A stretch of 6,088 nucleotides of DNA from Nitrospira sp. (GTDB lineage Bacteria > Nitrospirota > JACRHL01). Positions within the stretch are counted from its first letter, which is position 1; the number at the start of each line of letters is the position of its first letter. The stretch lies in contig JALWRU010000228.1 of the NCBI GenBank assembly GCA_026994095.1, forward strand, positions 1 to 6,088. Direction: 5' to 3'. The translations under genes and the position numbers were made by a program. This document shows positions 1 through 5,945 of this stretch, in pieces. A model generated the notes under the pieces. That model ran no database searches and was not told where the DNA came from. It saw only the letters and a list, made by a program, of their open reading frames with translations.

Positions 1-297
1 AAGATCGCTCGCGGTGAGACCGTCGATCTTGTGGGTCCAGACCGCCAGGGTGACCTTGCCCCAGGTGAGATAGATATCCGGGTGATGGCCCTGGGCCTCG
101 GCCATCTCACCCACCCGGTTGGTAAATGCCAACGCGGTCACAAAGTCGGGAAAGGTATATTCCTTGGTCAGGTGGTGGCTCTGCACCACCTGCCAGCCGT
201 TGCCCAACCGGGCAAACAGGCCGCCTAGCGCCTCGCCGGTGAGGGGCGGAACCCCGCCCTTGCAGGGGATGCATTCTTGTGTGGCAAGTTCGGTCAT
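1..297 (-). CDS. 4a-hydroxytetrahydrobiopterin dehydratase (pterin-4a-carbinolamine dehydratase), partial at left edge
   Basis: This enzyme (EC 4.2.1.96) dehydrates 4a-hydroxytetrahydrobiopterin to the quinonoid dihydropterin, recycling the cofactor after aromatic amino acid hydroxylation; it acts in the cytosol. Ninety-nine codons are visible from the ATG at 297-295 and the frame is still open at base 1; the family usually has about 95-115 residues, so only the tail is missing. The active-site signature as I recall it for this family, E/D-x3-H-H/N-P followed by an aromatic, H/W and D at fixed spacing, fits E67, H71-H72-P73, W79, H89 and D98. The N-terminus carries C9-x2-C12 followed by KGGVPPL, common in bacterial members. 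An AGGAG box lies 6 nt upstream of the start. It is 81 nt downstream of the methyltransferase and could share its transcript. No phenylalanine hydroxylase is visible here, so the physiological substrate is open: bacteria without the hydroxylase also carry this family, with a proposed role in molybdopterin or other pterin metabolism. Confidence 0.93.
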   Translation of the reverse strand, partial: MTELATQECIPCKGGVPPLTGEALGGLFARLGNGWQVVQSHHLTKEYTFPDFVTALAFTNRVGEMAEAQGHHPDIYLTWGKVTLAVWTHKIDGLTASDL

Positions 298-303
298 GGT
301 CAG

Positions 304-308
304 CTCCT
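304..308 (-). promoter_or_regulatory. Ribosome binding site of the pterin dehydratase gene
   Basis: On the minus strand the bases read AGGAG, followed by six bases and then the ATG at 297-295. This is a good Shine-Dalgarno match at standard spacing and supports that start codon. Confidence 0.75.
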
Positions 309-378
309 GCTGAAGGGTCTGCCTCAGGGTAGACCGGCCAGTAGCGTCCGCGCAAGCAAGGCCCGATGAGGCTGCGCT

Positions 379-1086
379 TCAGCGAGTAGCCGTCAGGGCG
401 AGACTACCCGCCTCGCGGCAGGCCATATAGTCGGCGTAGGTCGGGGTGTAGGGGCTGGCGGTAAAGTGGGCCTCTGGGGTGGCAGGGCGGCGGTCGTGCA
501 GGCGGGTGACCGCCACGTTGCGCCAGCCACAGCGCGCCACCAACTGTTGGTAGCCGTTTTCGTCCAGCAGGTGTACCGGCACCGGCAGCGCCTCCACCCA
601 ACGGTGGCTGGAGGGGTTTTCCTGATACAGATCGAGAATCAACCCCAGCCGTGCGCCGGGGGCGGCCACCCGTGCCCATTCGGTCAGGGCGGCGGCCATA
701 TCGGCATAGTAGTAGAGGCTCTCTACCGACAGCACATGGCTGAAGGTGTCATCGGTAAACGGCAGTCGGTCGGCGGCGGCTTGCAAAAACTGGCCGTTGC
801 CCTCGCTGGCGCGGGCGATCATGGCAGCAGAAGCGTCGACTCCGGTGGCGTTGCCTGCACCACTGCTCAACGCCTCGCGTACCGCCCAGCCGTTGCCGCA
901 ACCCACATCCAGCAGGTGGTGCGACCCGGTCAGCGGCCAGCCACCCAGAAGCTGCCGGGTGACGTCACCGTGGCCGCGCTCCATGGACTGGTCACGGCCC
1001 GCCTCCAGCCACCGGTCGAACTCGCGCCCGGCGGAGGCGGCGTGGTCGTCCAGTATCGTGTGATCCGCCGATGTCTGCTCGGCCAT
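379..1086 (-). CDS. Class I SAM-dependent methyltransferase, substrate unknown
   Basis: The 235-residue product is a Rossmann-fold methyltransferase of the Methyltransf_11 type. Motif I is LLDVGCGNG at residues 58-66, the glycine-rich loop that binds S-adenosylmethionine. The acidic residue after strand 2 is D84 in GVDAS. The third region, ADRLPF at 105-110 followed by FSHVLSVES, is typical of small-molecule methyltransferases. Ahead of the Rossmann core sits FDRW at 23-26, then G30, M35 and GH at 38-39. I recall this FDxW-x3-G-x4-M-x2-GH arrangement from an uncharacterised group of bacterial methyltransferases. There is no signal peptide or membrane segment. The ATG start (1086-1084) lies 5 nt after the pepA stop and has no clear Shine-Dalgarno box, so translation is probably coupled to pepA. 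The stop is TGA at 381-379. The class is certain; the substrate cannot be read from the sequence. Confidence 0.9.
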   Translation of the reverse strand: MAEQTSADHTILDDHAASAGREFDRWLEAGRDQSMERGHGDVTRQLLGGWPLTGSHHLLDVGCGNGWAVREALSSGAGNATGVDASAAMIARASEGNGQFLQAAADRLPFTDDTFSHVLSVESLYYYADMAAALTEWARVAAPGARLGLILDLYQENPSSHRWVEALPVPVHLLDENGYQQLVARCGWRNVAVTRLHDRRPATPEAHFTASPYTPTYADYMACREAGSLALTATR

Positions 1087-1091
1087 GGTCG

Positions 1092-2600
1092 TTATTCAGC
1101 CGCCAGTTTGCGCACAAAGCCGGTTAACAGCCGCACGCCGACACCGTTGGAGCCCTTGGGCAGGTAGTCGGTCGCTTTGGTGCCCCAGGCGGTGCTGGCG
1201 ATATCCAGATGGACCCACGGTGCATCCCCGGCAAAGCGCCGCAGAAAACAGCCGGCGGTGATGGTGCCACCGGCCCGGCCGCCAGTGTTCTTGATGTCGG
1301 CAATATCGCTCTTGATGTCGTCGTAGTACTCTTCCCACAGGGGCATCTCCCAGACCCGCTCACCGGCCACTTCGCCGATCTCGCGGAAGCTGTCCAGGTG
1401 CTCCTTACTGGTGCCCATCATGCCGATGGCGTGATGGCCCAACGCCACCACACAGGCCCCGGTGAGGGTCGCGATATCCACCAGCGCACGGGGGTTGTAA
1501 CGCTGGGCGTAGGCCAACCCGTCAGCCAGTACCAGACGGCCCTCTGCATCGGTATTGATGACCTCCACGGTCAGCCCGGACAGCATGTTGAGCACGTCAC
1601 CCGGATTGGTGGCGGTGCTGCTGGGCATGTTCTCGGCTGCCACCAGAATGCCCACCACCCGGATGGGCAGGTTCATCTCGCCGATGGCGCGCATGGTACC
1701 CAGCACTGCTGCGCCGCCAGACATATCGCCCTTCATCTCTTCCATCCCGGCGGACGGTTTGATGGAGATGCCACCCGTATCAAAGGTGATGGTCTTGCCC
1801 ACCAGCACCACCGGGTCGCCCTCGGCACCTTTGTGCTCCAGCACGATGAAGCGGGGCGGGCGGGCGGAGCCCTGTCCGACGCCGATCATGCCGCCCATGC
1901 CCATCTCTTTCATCTGGACTTCGTCCAGCACCTCCAGGGTCATGCCGTATTCACGGGCCAGATCGGCGGCCTCATCTGCCATCCGTTGAGGGGTGGCGGT
2001 GGCGGCCGGGTGGTTGGCCATATTCATGGCCAGACGCGCGCCGTCGGCAACAATCCGCCCGGTGCGCACACCGTCGCCAAACGGGCCGTCCGGGCCGTCG
2101 TTGGCGGGGGCCAGCAACGTGACCGACGTCAACGATGACGGACGGGTGTCTTCTTCGCTGGTTTTGTACTCGATAAAGCGGTAGGTAGACAGGTGACTGC
2201 CCTGGGCCAGCGCTTCACCGGCCAGCGCGGCATCCACCTGCCCGTAAGGGGCGACGTCATCCACGCCCGCCAATGAGACGCTGGCAAAGCGAGCGCTGGC
2301 AGCGGTGCGGGTGGCCTTGCCTGCAACCCGCCTGAGGGTCTCCGGGGTCATGGCGTCGGCCTTTCCTGCACCGACAAAGATAATCCGTTTGCCCGCCAGA
2401 CTGCCGCTGCCGGGGAAGCTGATGGCCTCCGCCACACCGGCCTTGAACTCACCGCGATTCATGGCATCTGCCAACGGTCCGCCCAGTGTTTGATCGATCT
2501 GTGCCGCCAGCCCTTGCAGGGTGTCATTCTTGCCCACCATGACTGCCAGTGCTTCGGCGCTACTGTCGACAATGCTGCCCTGTGCCACCTGAATGTCCAT
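1092..2600 (-). CDS. pepA: Leucyl aminopeptidase, M17 family (cytosol aminopeptidase A)
   Basis: This is a two-metal cytosolic aminopeptidase that removes N-terminal residues, preferring leucine, and normally forms a hexamer. From the ATG at 2600 it has 502 residues, the usual family length. The N-terminal macro-like domain spans about 1-165 and the catalytic domain about 175-502. The M17 signature NTDAEGRL is at 349-356. Expected metal ligands and catalytic residues are all present: K269, D274, D292, D351 and E353 for the metals, K281 and R355 for catalysis, each one position below the E. coli numbering. A longer reading frame opens at 2648 and would add 16 residues, but that start lacks a spaced Shine-Dalgarno box, whereas the start at 2600 has AGGAG five bases upstream. 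The stop is TAA at 1094-1092, 5 nt before the methyltransferase start. Some PepA proteins also bind DNA (Xer recombination accessory factor, carAB repressor in E. coli); nothing here tests that. Confidence 0.97.
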   Translation of the reverse strand: MDIQVAQGSIVDSSAEALAVMVGKNDTLQGLAAQIDQTLGGPLADAMNRGEFKAGVAEAISFPGSGSLAGKRIIFVGAGKADAMTPETLRRVAGKATRTAASARFASVSLAGVDDVAPYGQVDAALAGEALAQGSHLSTYRFIEYKTSEEDTRPSSLTSVTLLAPANDGPDGPFGDGVRTGRIVADGARLAMNMANHPAATATPQRMADEAADLAREYGMTLEVLDEVQMKEMGMGGMIGVGQGSARPPRFIVLEHKGAEGDPVVLVGKTITFDTGGISIKPSAGMEEMKGDMSGGAAVLGTMRAIGEMNLPIRVVGILVAAENMPSSTATNPGDVLNMLSGLTVEVINTDAEGRLVLADGLAYAQRYNPRALVDIATLTGACVVALGHHAIGMMGTSKEHLDSFREIGEVAGERVWEMPLWEEYYDDIKSDIADIKNTGGRAGGTITAGCFLRRFAGDAPWVHLDIASTAWGTKATDYLPKGSNGVGVRLLTGFVRKLAAE

Positions 2601-2605
2601 GTAAT

Positions 2606-2610
2606 CTCCT
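2606..2610 (-). promoter_or_regulatory. Ribosome binding site that fixes the pepA start
   Basis: On the minus strand AGGAG is followed by ATTAC and then the ATG at 2600-2598. This strong, well-spaced box favours the internal ATG over the upstream one at 2648, which is preceded directly by TTTAGG with no spacer. Confidence 0.8.
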
Positions 2611-2688
2611 GTCACACTGCCGGTGCCTTGCCCCGGTGTGCTGTTCATCCTAAATGTGACGTCCCGCCCACCAGGGGAGGCTCGTCGG

Positions 2689-3318
2689 TCATACGCCCCG
2701 GCGCTCCGGGCTCCAAATCAGTTTGTGCAGCTGCATCTGCATACGCAGGCTGCGGCGATCCGCCACCATCCATTCGGCCAGCAGGGCCGGGTCCAACAGT
2801 TCAAATACGGGTGATAACAGTGCGCGGGGGGCCAGTTCATGGGTGTCGATCACCCGGCATGCCCAGTCGTAATCGCCGCGATCCGCCAGCACAAATTTGA
2901 CCTCATCGCGGCCTTTCAAGTGGGCCAGATTGTCCCACAAAATACGGTCGCTCATGCCGCTGGCCGGTGCCTTCAAATCCAGAATGCAGGTCACACGCGG
3001 GTCGACCCCCTCAATCGACAGGCTGCCACCGGTCTCCAGCAACACCTCGTAACCCTGGTTGCACAGGGTGGTCAGCAGTTGCGGCATGTCGTCCTGCAAC
3101 AGCGGCTCGCCGCCGGTGACTTCGACCAGGTTCAGCCCCAGTTGATTGACCCGTGCAAGCACCTCGGCCACCGACAGGGACTCGCCACCTTCAAAGGCGT
3201 AGGCGGTATCACACCAGCTACAGCGTTGGTCACAGCCGGTGGTACGGACAAACGTACAGGGCCGCCCTGCGTGGGTTGATTCGCCCTGAATGCTGCTAAA
3301 AATTTCGGTGAGGTTCAC
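2689..3318 (-). CDS. queE: 7-carboxy-7-deazaguanine synthase (radical SAM, queuosine/preQ0 pathway)
   Basis: QueE converts 6-carboxy-5,6,7,8-tetrahydropterin to 7-carboxy-7-deazaguanine (EC 4.3.99.3), the ring-contraction step towards preQ0 and queuosine in tRNA. The product has 209 residues, a normal length. The N-terminal EIFSSIQGES (5-14) is the family opening. The radical SAM cluster motif CxxxCxxC is C29, C33 and C36, with W35 before the last cysteine. The SAM-binding TGGEPLLQ is at 68-75, and the C-terminal HKLIW followed by RGV (198-209) matches the usual QueE ending. The start is GTG at 3318-3316; no nearby in-frame alternative exists and the N-terminus aligns by eye with the family opening, so it is probably right although there is no Shine-Dalgarno box. 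It follows aroE by 40 nt and precedes pepA by 88 nt. The partner genes queC, queD and folE are not in the window. Confidence 0.95.
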   Translation of the reverse strand: MNLTEIFSSIQGESTHAGRPCTFVRTTGCDQRCSWCDTAYAFEGGESLSVAEVLARVNQLGLNLVEVTGGEPLLQDDMPQLLTTLCNQGYEVLLETGGSLSIEGVDPRVTCILDLKAPASGMSDRILWDNLAHLKGRDEVKFVLADRGDYDWACRVIDTHELAPRALLSPVFELLDPALLAEWMVADRRSLRMQMQLHKLIWSPERRGV

Positions 3319-3326
3319 GGTCGCTG

Positions 3327-3355
3327 ATGGTAGGCAGCACAGCCCTGTAGGTCAA
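3327..3355 (-). promoter_or_regulatory. Candidate sigma70-like promoter upstream of queE
   Basis: On the minus strand TTGACC (3355-3350) is separated by 17 bases from TACCAT (3332-3327), matching the consensus at 5 of 6 and 4 of 6 positions. It fills the 40-nt gap between aroE and queE. The GTG of queE begins only 8 bases after the -10 element, so a transcript from here would have almost no leader. The match could be chance. Confidence 0.3.
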
Positions 3356-3358
3356 GTG

Positions 3359-4243
3359 TTATGCGGGTTCCTTGGTGCCTGGCGCGAGGGTTTTGCGCAT
3401 GGTTTCGAGCGGGGCATCCTCACCGGTCCAGCGGGTAAAGGCGGCGGCCCCTTGGTGCAGCAGCATGCCCATACCGTTGAGGCAGCGGGCGCGCAACTCC
3501 TGGCATTGGGCCAGCAACGGGGTGAGCGGTGGTGCGTAGATCAGGTCGACCACGATGTGGCCCGGTGAAATCCCGTTCACGTCCAGCGGTGACGGGTCCC
3601 CCGCCTTCATGCCCACCGGGGTGGTGTTGACGATCAACTCGGCCCAGTTGATGGCCGCCCGCTGCTCCAGAGGCCCCCACGGCACGGCCTTGGCGTCACA
3701 ACCCGGGTGGATGCTGGCGATATGCTCGGCCAGCGCCACGGCCTTGGACAGGGTGCGGCTGCTGATGCGAATGCCCTGCACACCCTCCCGCGCCAGCTGG
3801 TCGCAGACCGCACGAGCCGATCCGCCCGCGCCCATGACAAACGCCAGGCTGCGCCGGGGCAGAAAACGGTGGGTCTCGTGCAACGCACGGGAGAAGCCCT
3901 CGCCATCGGTATTATGACCCAGCATGGTACCGTCAGGCTGACAGATGACCGTGTTGACCGCACCAATGGCGGCGGCCTCCGGGGTGAGGTGGTCCAGCAG
4001 CGGCAGGATCGCCTCTTTGTGGGGAATGGTCACATTGAAACCGGCCAGCCCCAGCGCGGCCAGCCCTTTGACCGCCTGTGGCAGTGCCTCCGGAGTGACG
4101 CTAAAGGGTACGTAGGCCCAGTCCATGCCGAGTTCGGCAAAGGCGGCATTGTGCATGGCTGGTGACCGGCTGTGGGCCACCGGGTGTCCGATGATCCCCA
4201 CCAGCCGTGTCGCGCCGCTGATCCGGGCAGGAGCCTGGCTCAC
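3359..4243 (-). CDS. aroE: Shikimate dehydrogenase (NADP+)
   Basis: AroE reduces 3-dehydroshikimate to shikimate with NADPH (EC 1.1.1.25), step four of the chorismate pathway. The 294-residue product has every hallmark. HSRSP (24-28) is the shikimate pocket and NVTIPHK (70-76) ends in catalytic K76. GAVNT is at 94-98 and NTDGEGF (111-117) contains catalytic D113. The dinucleotide loop GAGGSAR is at 138-144, and SSRTLSKA (161-168) is the NADP 2'-phosphate loop. NTTPVGM is at 206-212 and GMGMLLHQGAAAF at 257-269. The usual Asn-Arg-Thr of the phosphate loop is Ser-Arg-Thr here, with Arg163 and Thr164 kept. The start is GTG at 4243-4241, which overlaps the CvpA gene's TGA stop in the four bases GTGA; no Shine-Dalgarno box is present, so coupled translation is likely. 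About 11 residues precede the family's usual beginning. The stop is TAA at 3361-3359. Confidence 0.97.
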   Translation of the reverse strand: MSQAPARISGATRLVGIIGHPVAHSRSPAMHNAAFAELGMDWAYVPFSVTPEALPQAVKGLAALGLAGFNVTIPHKEAILPLLDHLTPEAAAIGAVNTVICQPDGTMLGHNTDGEGFSRALHETHRFLPRRSLAFVMGAGGSARAVCDQLAREGVQGIRISSRTLSKAVALAEHIASIHPGCDAKAVPWGPLEQRAAINWAELIVNTTPVGMKAGDPSPLDVNGISPGHIVVDLIYAPPLTPLLAQCQELRARCLNGMGMLLHQGAAAFTRWTGEDAPLETMRKTLAPGTKEPA

Positions 4244-4791
4244 TTGGCCAGCTGTTTTTTAATCGGTTCTGCGACGGTGTTTGGCAGGTCCAGCGAGACC
4301 TCCGGCAGGTGTGGGTCTTTCAACAGCGATGGACCGATCTTGTTGGCCGCCGACAGCAACCACTCGGCCAATAGTGTGTGTTTAATGTAGGGCTGCAATA
4401 CCGGAACGGAGCCCGCCAGAAACAGGGCGATTAAAATCACAAACAGTCCTTTGCCCGCGCCCACCCCCAGCCCGCCCAGCCGGTTGATGAACAGATTGGG
4501 GCAGTTCAGCCGAAATACCTGTACTGCGATCCGGCTGATCAGGTGGCTGACCAGCGTCACCCCCAGAAAAATCAATGAAAACGCAGCGGCGGTGCCGAGT
4601 GCTTCGCTCCCTAGCGAGGCGATTAAACCGGGCGCTACCTGCCGGAAGAACAGCCATGCACACAGGTACCCGGCCACCACCGAGGCCAGTCCGAGGACTT
4701 CATATACCAATCCGCGAAATGCGCCGCGGGTGGCGGTATAGGTGAGGATCCCGGCGATCATCCAATCTGCCGGTGAGTAAATGCCAAGCAT
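4240..4791 (-). CDS. cvpA: CvpA family membrane protein
   Basis: This 183-residue integral inner-membrane protein resembles CvpA, the family named for a gene needed for colicin V production in E. coli. Its molecular function is unresolved; family members have been linked to envelope stress and bile resistance. By eye there are four hydrophobic segments, at about residues 6-20, 28-50, 63-90 and 106-133. The family hallmark lies between segments 3 and 4: N103-R-L-G-G, followed by GVGAGKGLFV (109-118). Small residues and TRGAFRG at 21-27 after the first segment also fit. The tail, about 140-183, is hydrophilic and ends in lysines. The ATG at 4791-4789 gives the normal family N-terminus; a GGAG box stands 11 nt upstream, longer than ideal spacing. 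The gene overlaps aroE by four bases and follows the lipid kinase by 67 nt. The family call is sure; the symbol is used by homology only. Confidence 0.88.
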   Translation of the reverse strand: MLGIYSPADWMIAGILTYTATRGAFRGLVYEVLGLASVVAGYLCAWLFFRQVAPGLIASLGSEALGTAAAFSLIFLGVTLVSHLISRIAVQVFRLNCPNLFINRLGGLGVGAGKGLFVILIALFLAGSVPVLQPYIKHTLLAEWLLSAANKIGPSLLKDPHLPEVSLDLPNTVAEPIKKQLAK

Positions 4792-4813
4792 AGGGGTCGT
4801 ATCTCCGTGGGGC

Positions 4814-4842
4814 AGTCTACCTGTGTTTATCCGTTCTGTCAG
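4814..4842 (-). promoter_or_regulatory. Candidate sigma70-like promoter upstream of the CvpA gene
   Basis: On the minus strand CTGACA (4842-4837) is followed after exactly 17 bases by TAGACT (4819-4814), matching consensus at 5 of 6 and 4 of 6 positions. Transcription would begin near 4807, giving a leader of about 16 nt that includes the GGAG at 4806-4803. If real it would drive cvpA-aroE and possibly the genes beyond. Found by eye, no experimental support. Confidence 0.4.
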
Positions 4843-4858
4843 CCCATCTGTCTGTGGG

Positions 4859-5812
4859 TCATCCGGTCGGTGGCAGAGGGAGTTGTATCGAAGCGGGTTG
4901 GATGGTGACGTTTAGCGGTGTGCCATTGATGATCTCACCGTCGACGTGGCCAGGAACCGGCGGCCCTCCAGTCGGCAGCCGGTCGATGGAAAAACACTTG
5001 CCATGCTGGATCGTCACCCCCCGTTGACGGACATGACGCCCGCTTAACACGCCCAGGCCGTAGCGCAAAAATGCCCAGGGAGACCGGCCTTCAAACAACA
5101 CCATGCACAGGTCGTCTCGCTGGAGTCCACCCGCCGGGGCCAGCACAAATTTGCCCGCGTAGTTGCGGGCGTTGGCAATAACCACACTGTTGCCGTGCCA
5201 CTGTTGGTGGCCGTCAGACAGGCACAATGTCGGGTAACGGTATCGAACGGCGGTGGCCATGCCCTGTAAAAAATAGGCCCCTTCCCCCAGCAGCCCTTTG
5301 GGGCCGCTCTGCACGTCGGCGACGATGGCCCCATCCAGCCCGACCCCGACCATCAGCAGGAAGTGCCGCTGTCCACCCGGCCATTGGGCCAGCCCGACCG
5401 ATACTGGCTGGGGACGGCGTGTTACCAGCTGCTCCAGACAGGCGGTGACGTGATGGGGCAGTTGCAACTCTGAGCAGAGTACATTGGCGGTACCCAGTGG
5501 CAGGGGAGCCAGACAGGTGCCGCTTCCGGCCAACCCCTGTAGTGCTTCGTTAATGGTGCCATCACCACCGCCCACCAGCACCGTGTTGGCCCCTGCGGCA
5601 ACCGCCTGTTGTGCCAGCAGGCGGGCATGGTCGGGCCCCTCGGTGGTGTGGTGAGTAACTGGAGACCCCAGTCGTGCGGTCACCGACTTGACCAGTTGTT
5701 CGGCCTGCCCGCGTCGTCGCAAGGGGCCGGCAGCCGGGTTCAGGATGAGGTGAAACGGCCCGTTCAGTCCGCCGGTGGCAACCGCAGTCGATAGGGGTGG
5801 GGTGGAGTGCAT
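4859..5812 (-). CDS. Diacylglycerol kinase family lipid kinase (YegS/DAGK_cat type)
   Basis: The product belongs to the soluble diacylglycerol/sphingosine kinase superfamily that transfers phosphate from ATP to a lipid hydroxyl. The N-terminal catalytic domain begins with LILNPAAG. The nucleotide-binding GGGDGTINEA follows (residues 95-104 counted from the alternative TTG at 5854), then PLGTANVLCSEL (119-130), the form seen in YegS-like rather than DgkB-like members. The C-terminal beta-rich domain contains GVGLDG (170-175) and, near the end, HVDGE (303-307), a usual late motif. No membrane segment is apparent, so it should be cytosolic or peripheral. I chose ATG 5812 (317 residues) because the upstream 14 codons need a TTG start; neither start has a clear Shine-Dalgarno box. 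The stop is TGA at 4861-4859. The lipid substrate cannot be told from the sequence; diacylglycerol, phosphatidylglycerol or a sphingoid base are all possible. It is divergent from the MinD-type gene. Confidence 0.88.
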   Translation of the reverse strand: MHSTPPLSTAVATGGLNGPFHLILNPAAGPLRRRGQAEQLVKSVTARLGSPVTHHTTEGPDHARLLAQQAVAAGANTVLVGGGDGTINEALQGLAGSGTCLAPLPLGTANVLCSELQLPHHVTACLEQLVTRRPQPVSVGLAQWPGGQRHFLLMVGVGLDGAIVADVQSGPKGLLGEGAYFLQGMATAVRYRYPTLCLSDGHQQWHGNSVVIANARNYAGKFVLAPAGGLQRDDLCMVLFEGRSPWAFLRYGLGVLSGRHVRQRGVTIQHGKCFSIDRLPTGGPPVPGHVDGEIINGTPLNVTIQPASIQLPLPPTG

Positions 5813-5863
5813 GGTGGGTTGGGGCGGTAAACATCCTGACAAAGTAGGCGTCAAAGGCGCGTT

Positions 5864-5869
5864 ATTCTA
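5864..5869 (-). promoter_or_regulatory. Candidate -10 element for the lipid kinase gene
   Basis: On the minus strand the bases read TAGAAT (5 of 6 to TATAAT) in the most AT-rich part of the divergent gap. The hexamer 17 bases upstream is GCGAAA, a poor -35. A start of transcription near 5857 would give about 45 nt of leader before the ATG at 5812 but almost none before the TTG at 5854, which mildly favours the ATG. Confidence 0.3.
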
Positions 5870-5910
5870 ATCAAAACTACCTGTTTTTTCGCCAGATCGT
5901 CGATATTTCC

Positions 5911-5939
5911 TTGTCAGAAGCGCCGCTTTGCGCTACAAA
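5911..5939 (+). promoter_or_regulatory. Candidate sigma70-like promoter of the MinD-type ATPase gene
   Basis: TTGTCA (5911-5916) is followed after exactly 17 bases by TACAAA (5934-5939), matching consensus at 5 of 6 and 4 of 6 positions. With a six-base discriminator the first transcribed base would be A5946, the first base of the ATG, predicting a leaderless transcript. The 17-base spacer is almost filled by a 5-bp inverted repeat (5919-5934). Confidence 0.35.
5919..5934. repeat. Short inverted repeat in the promoter spacer
   Basis: AGCGC (5919-5923) and GCGCT (5930-5934) are perfect 5-base inverted arms around a six-base centre. A second, overlapping pair, AAGC (5918-5921) and GCTT (5925-5928), shares the left half. 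The position between the candidate -35 and -10 elements would suit an operator, but arms this short arise easily by chance. Confidence 0.3.
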
Positions 5940-5945
5940 AGTCGG

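Noticed and set aside
316..335. Small hairpin GGTCT...AGACC between the methyltransferase and the dehydratase gene.
   Set aside because: Five base pairs plus two past a mismatch, no T-run on either strand, so not a credible terminator.
107..355. 82-codon minus-strand frame overlapping the dehydratase.
   Set aside because: It is out of frame with the conserved dehydratase, which accounts for the same bases.
466..1167. 233-codon open frame on the plus strand opposite the methyltransferase.
   Set aside because: Antisense to a gene with intact SAM-binding motifs; composition is that of a GC-rich shadow frame and no domain is visible.
1209..2138. 309-codon open frame on the plus strand opposite pepA.
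   Set aside because: It lies entirely antisense to a clear M17 aminopeptidase, is rich in His, Gly and Gln as expected for the mirror of a GC-biased gene, and has no recognisable motif.
2612..2639. Imperfect inverted repeat (CACA...TGTG with inner CCGG...CCGG) just upstream of the pepA ribosome binding site.
   Set aside because: Two 4-bp helices with a three-base bulge and a nine-base loop; weak, no T-run, no known leader motif. It could arise by chance in GC-rich DNA.
5882..5889. Run of T residues in the divergent gap, considered as a terminator tail.
   Set aside because: No GC-rich hairpin precedes it on the plus strand, and no gene ends there on either strand.
5896..5904. ATCGTCGAT palindrome as a defined operator.
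   Set aside because: Four-base arms only; kept as a passing remark in the divergent-region finding but not called as a feature.
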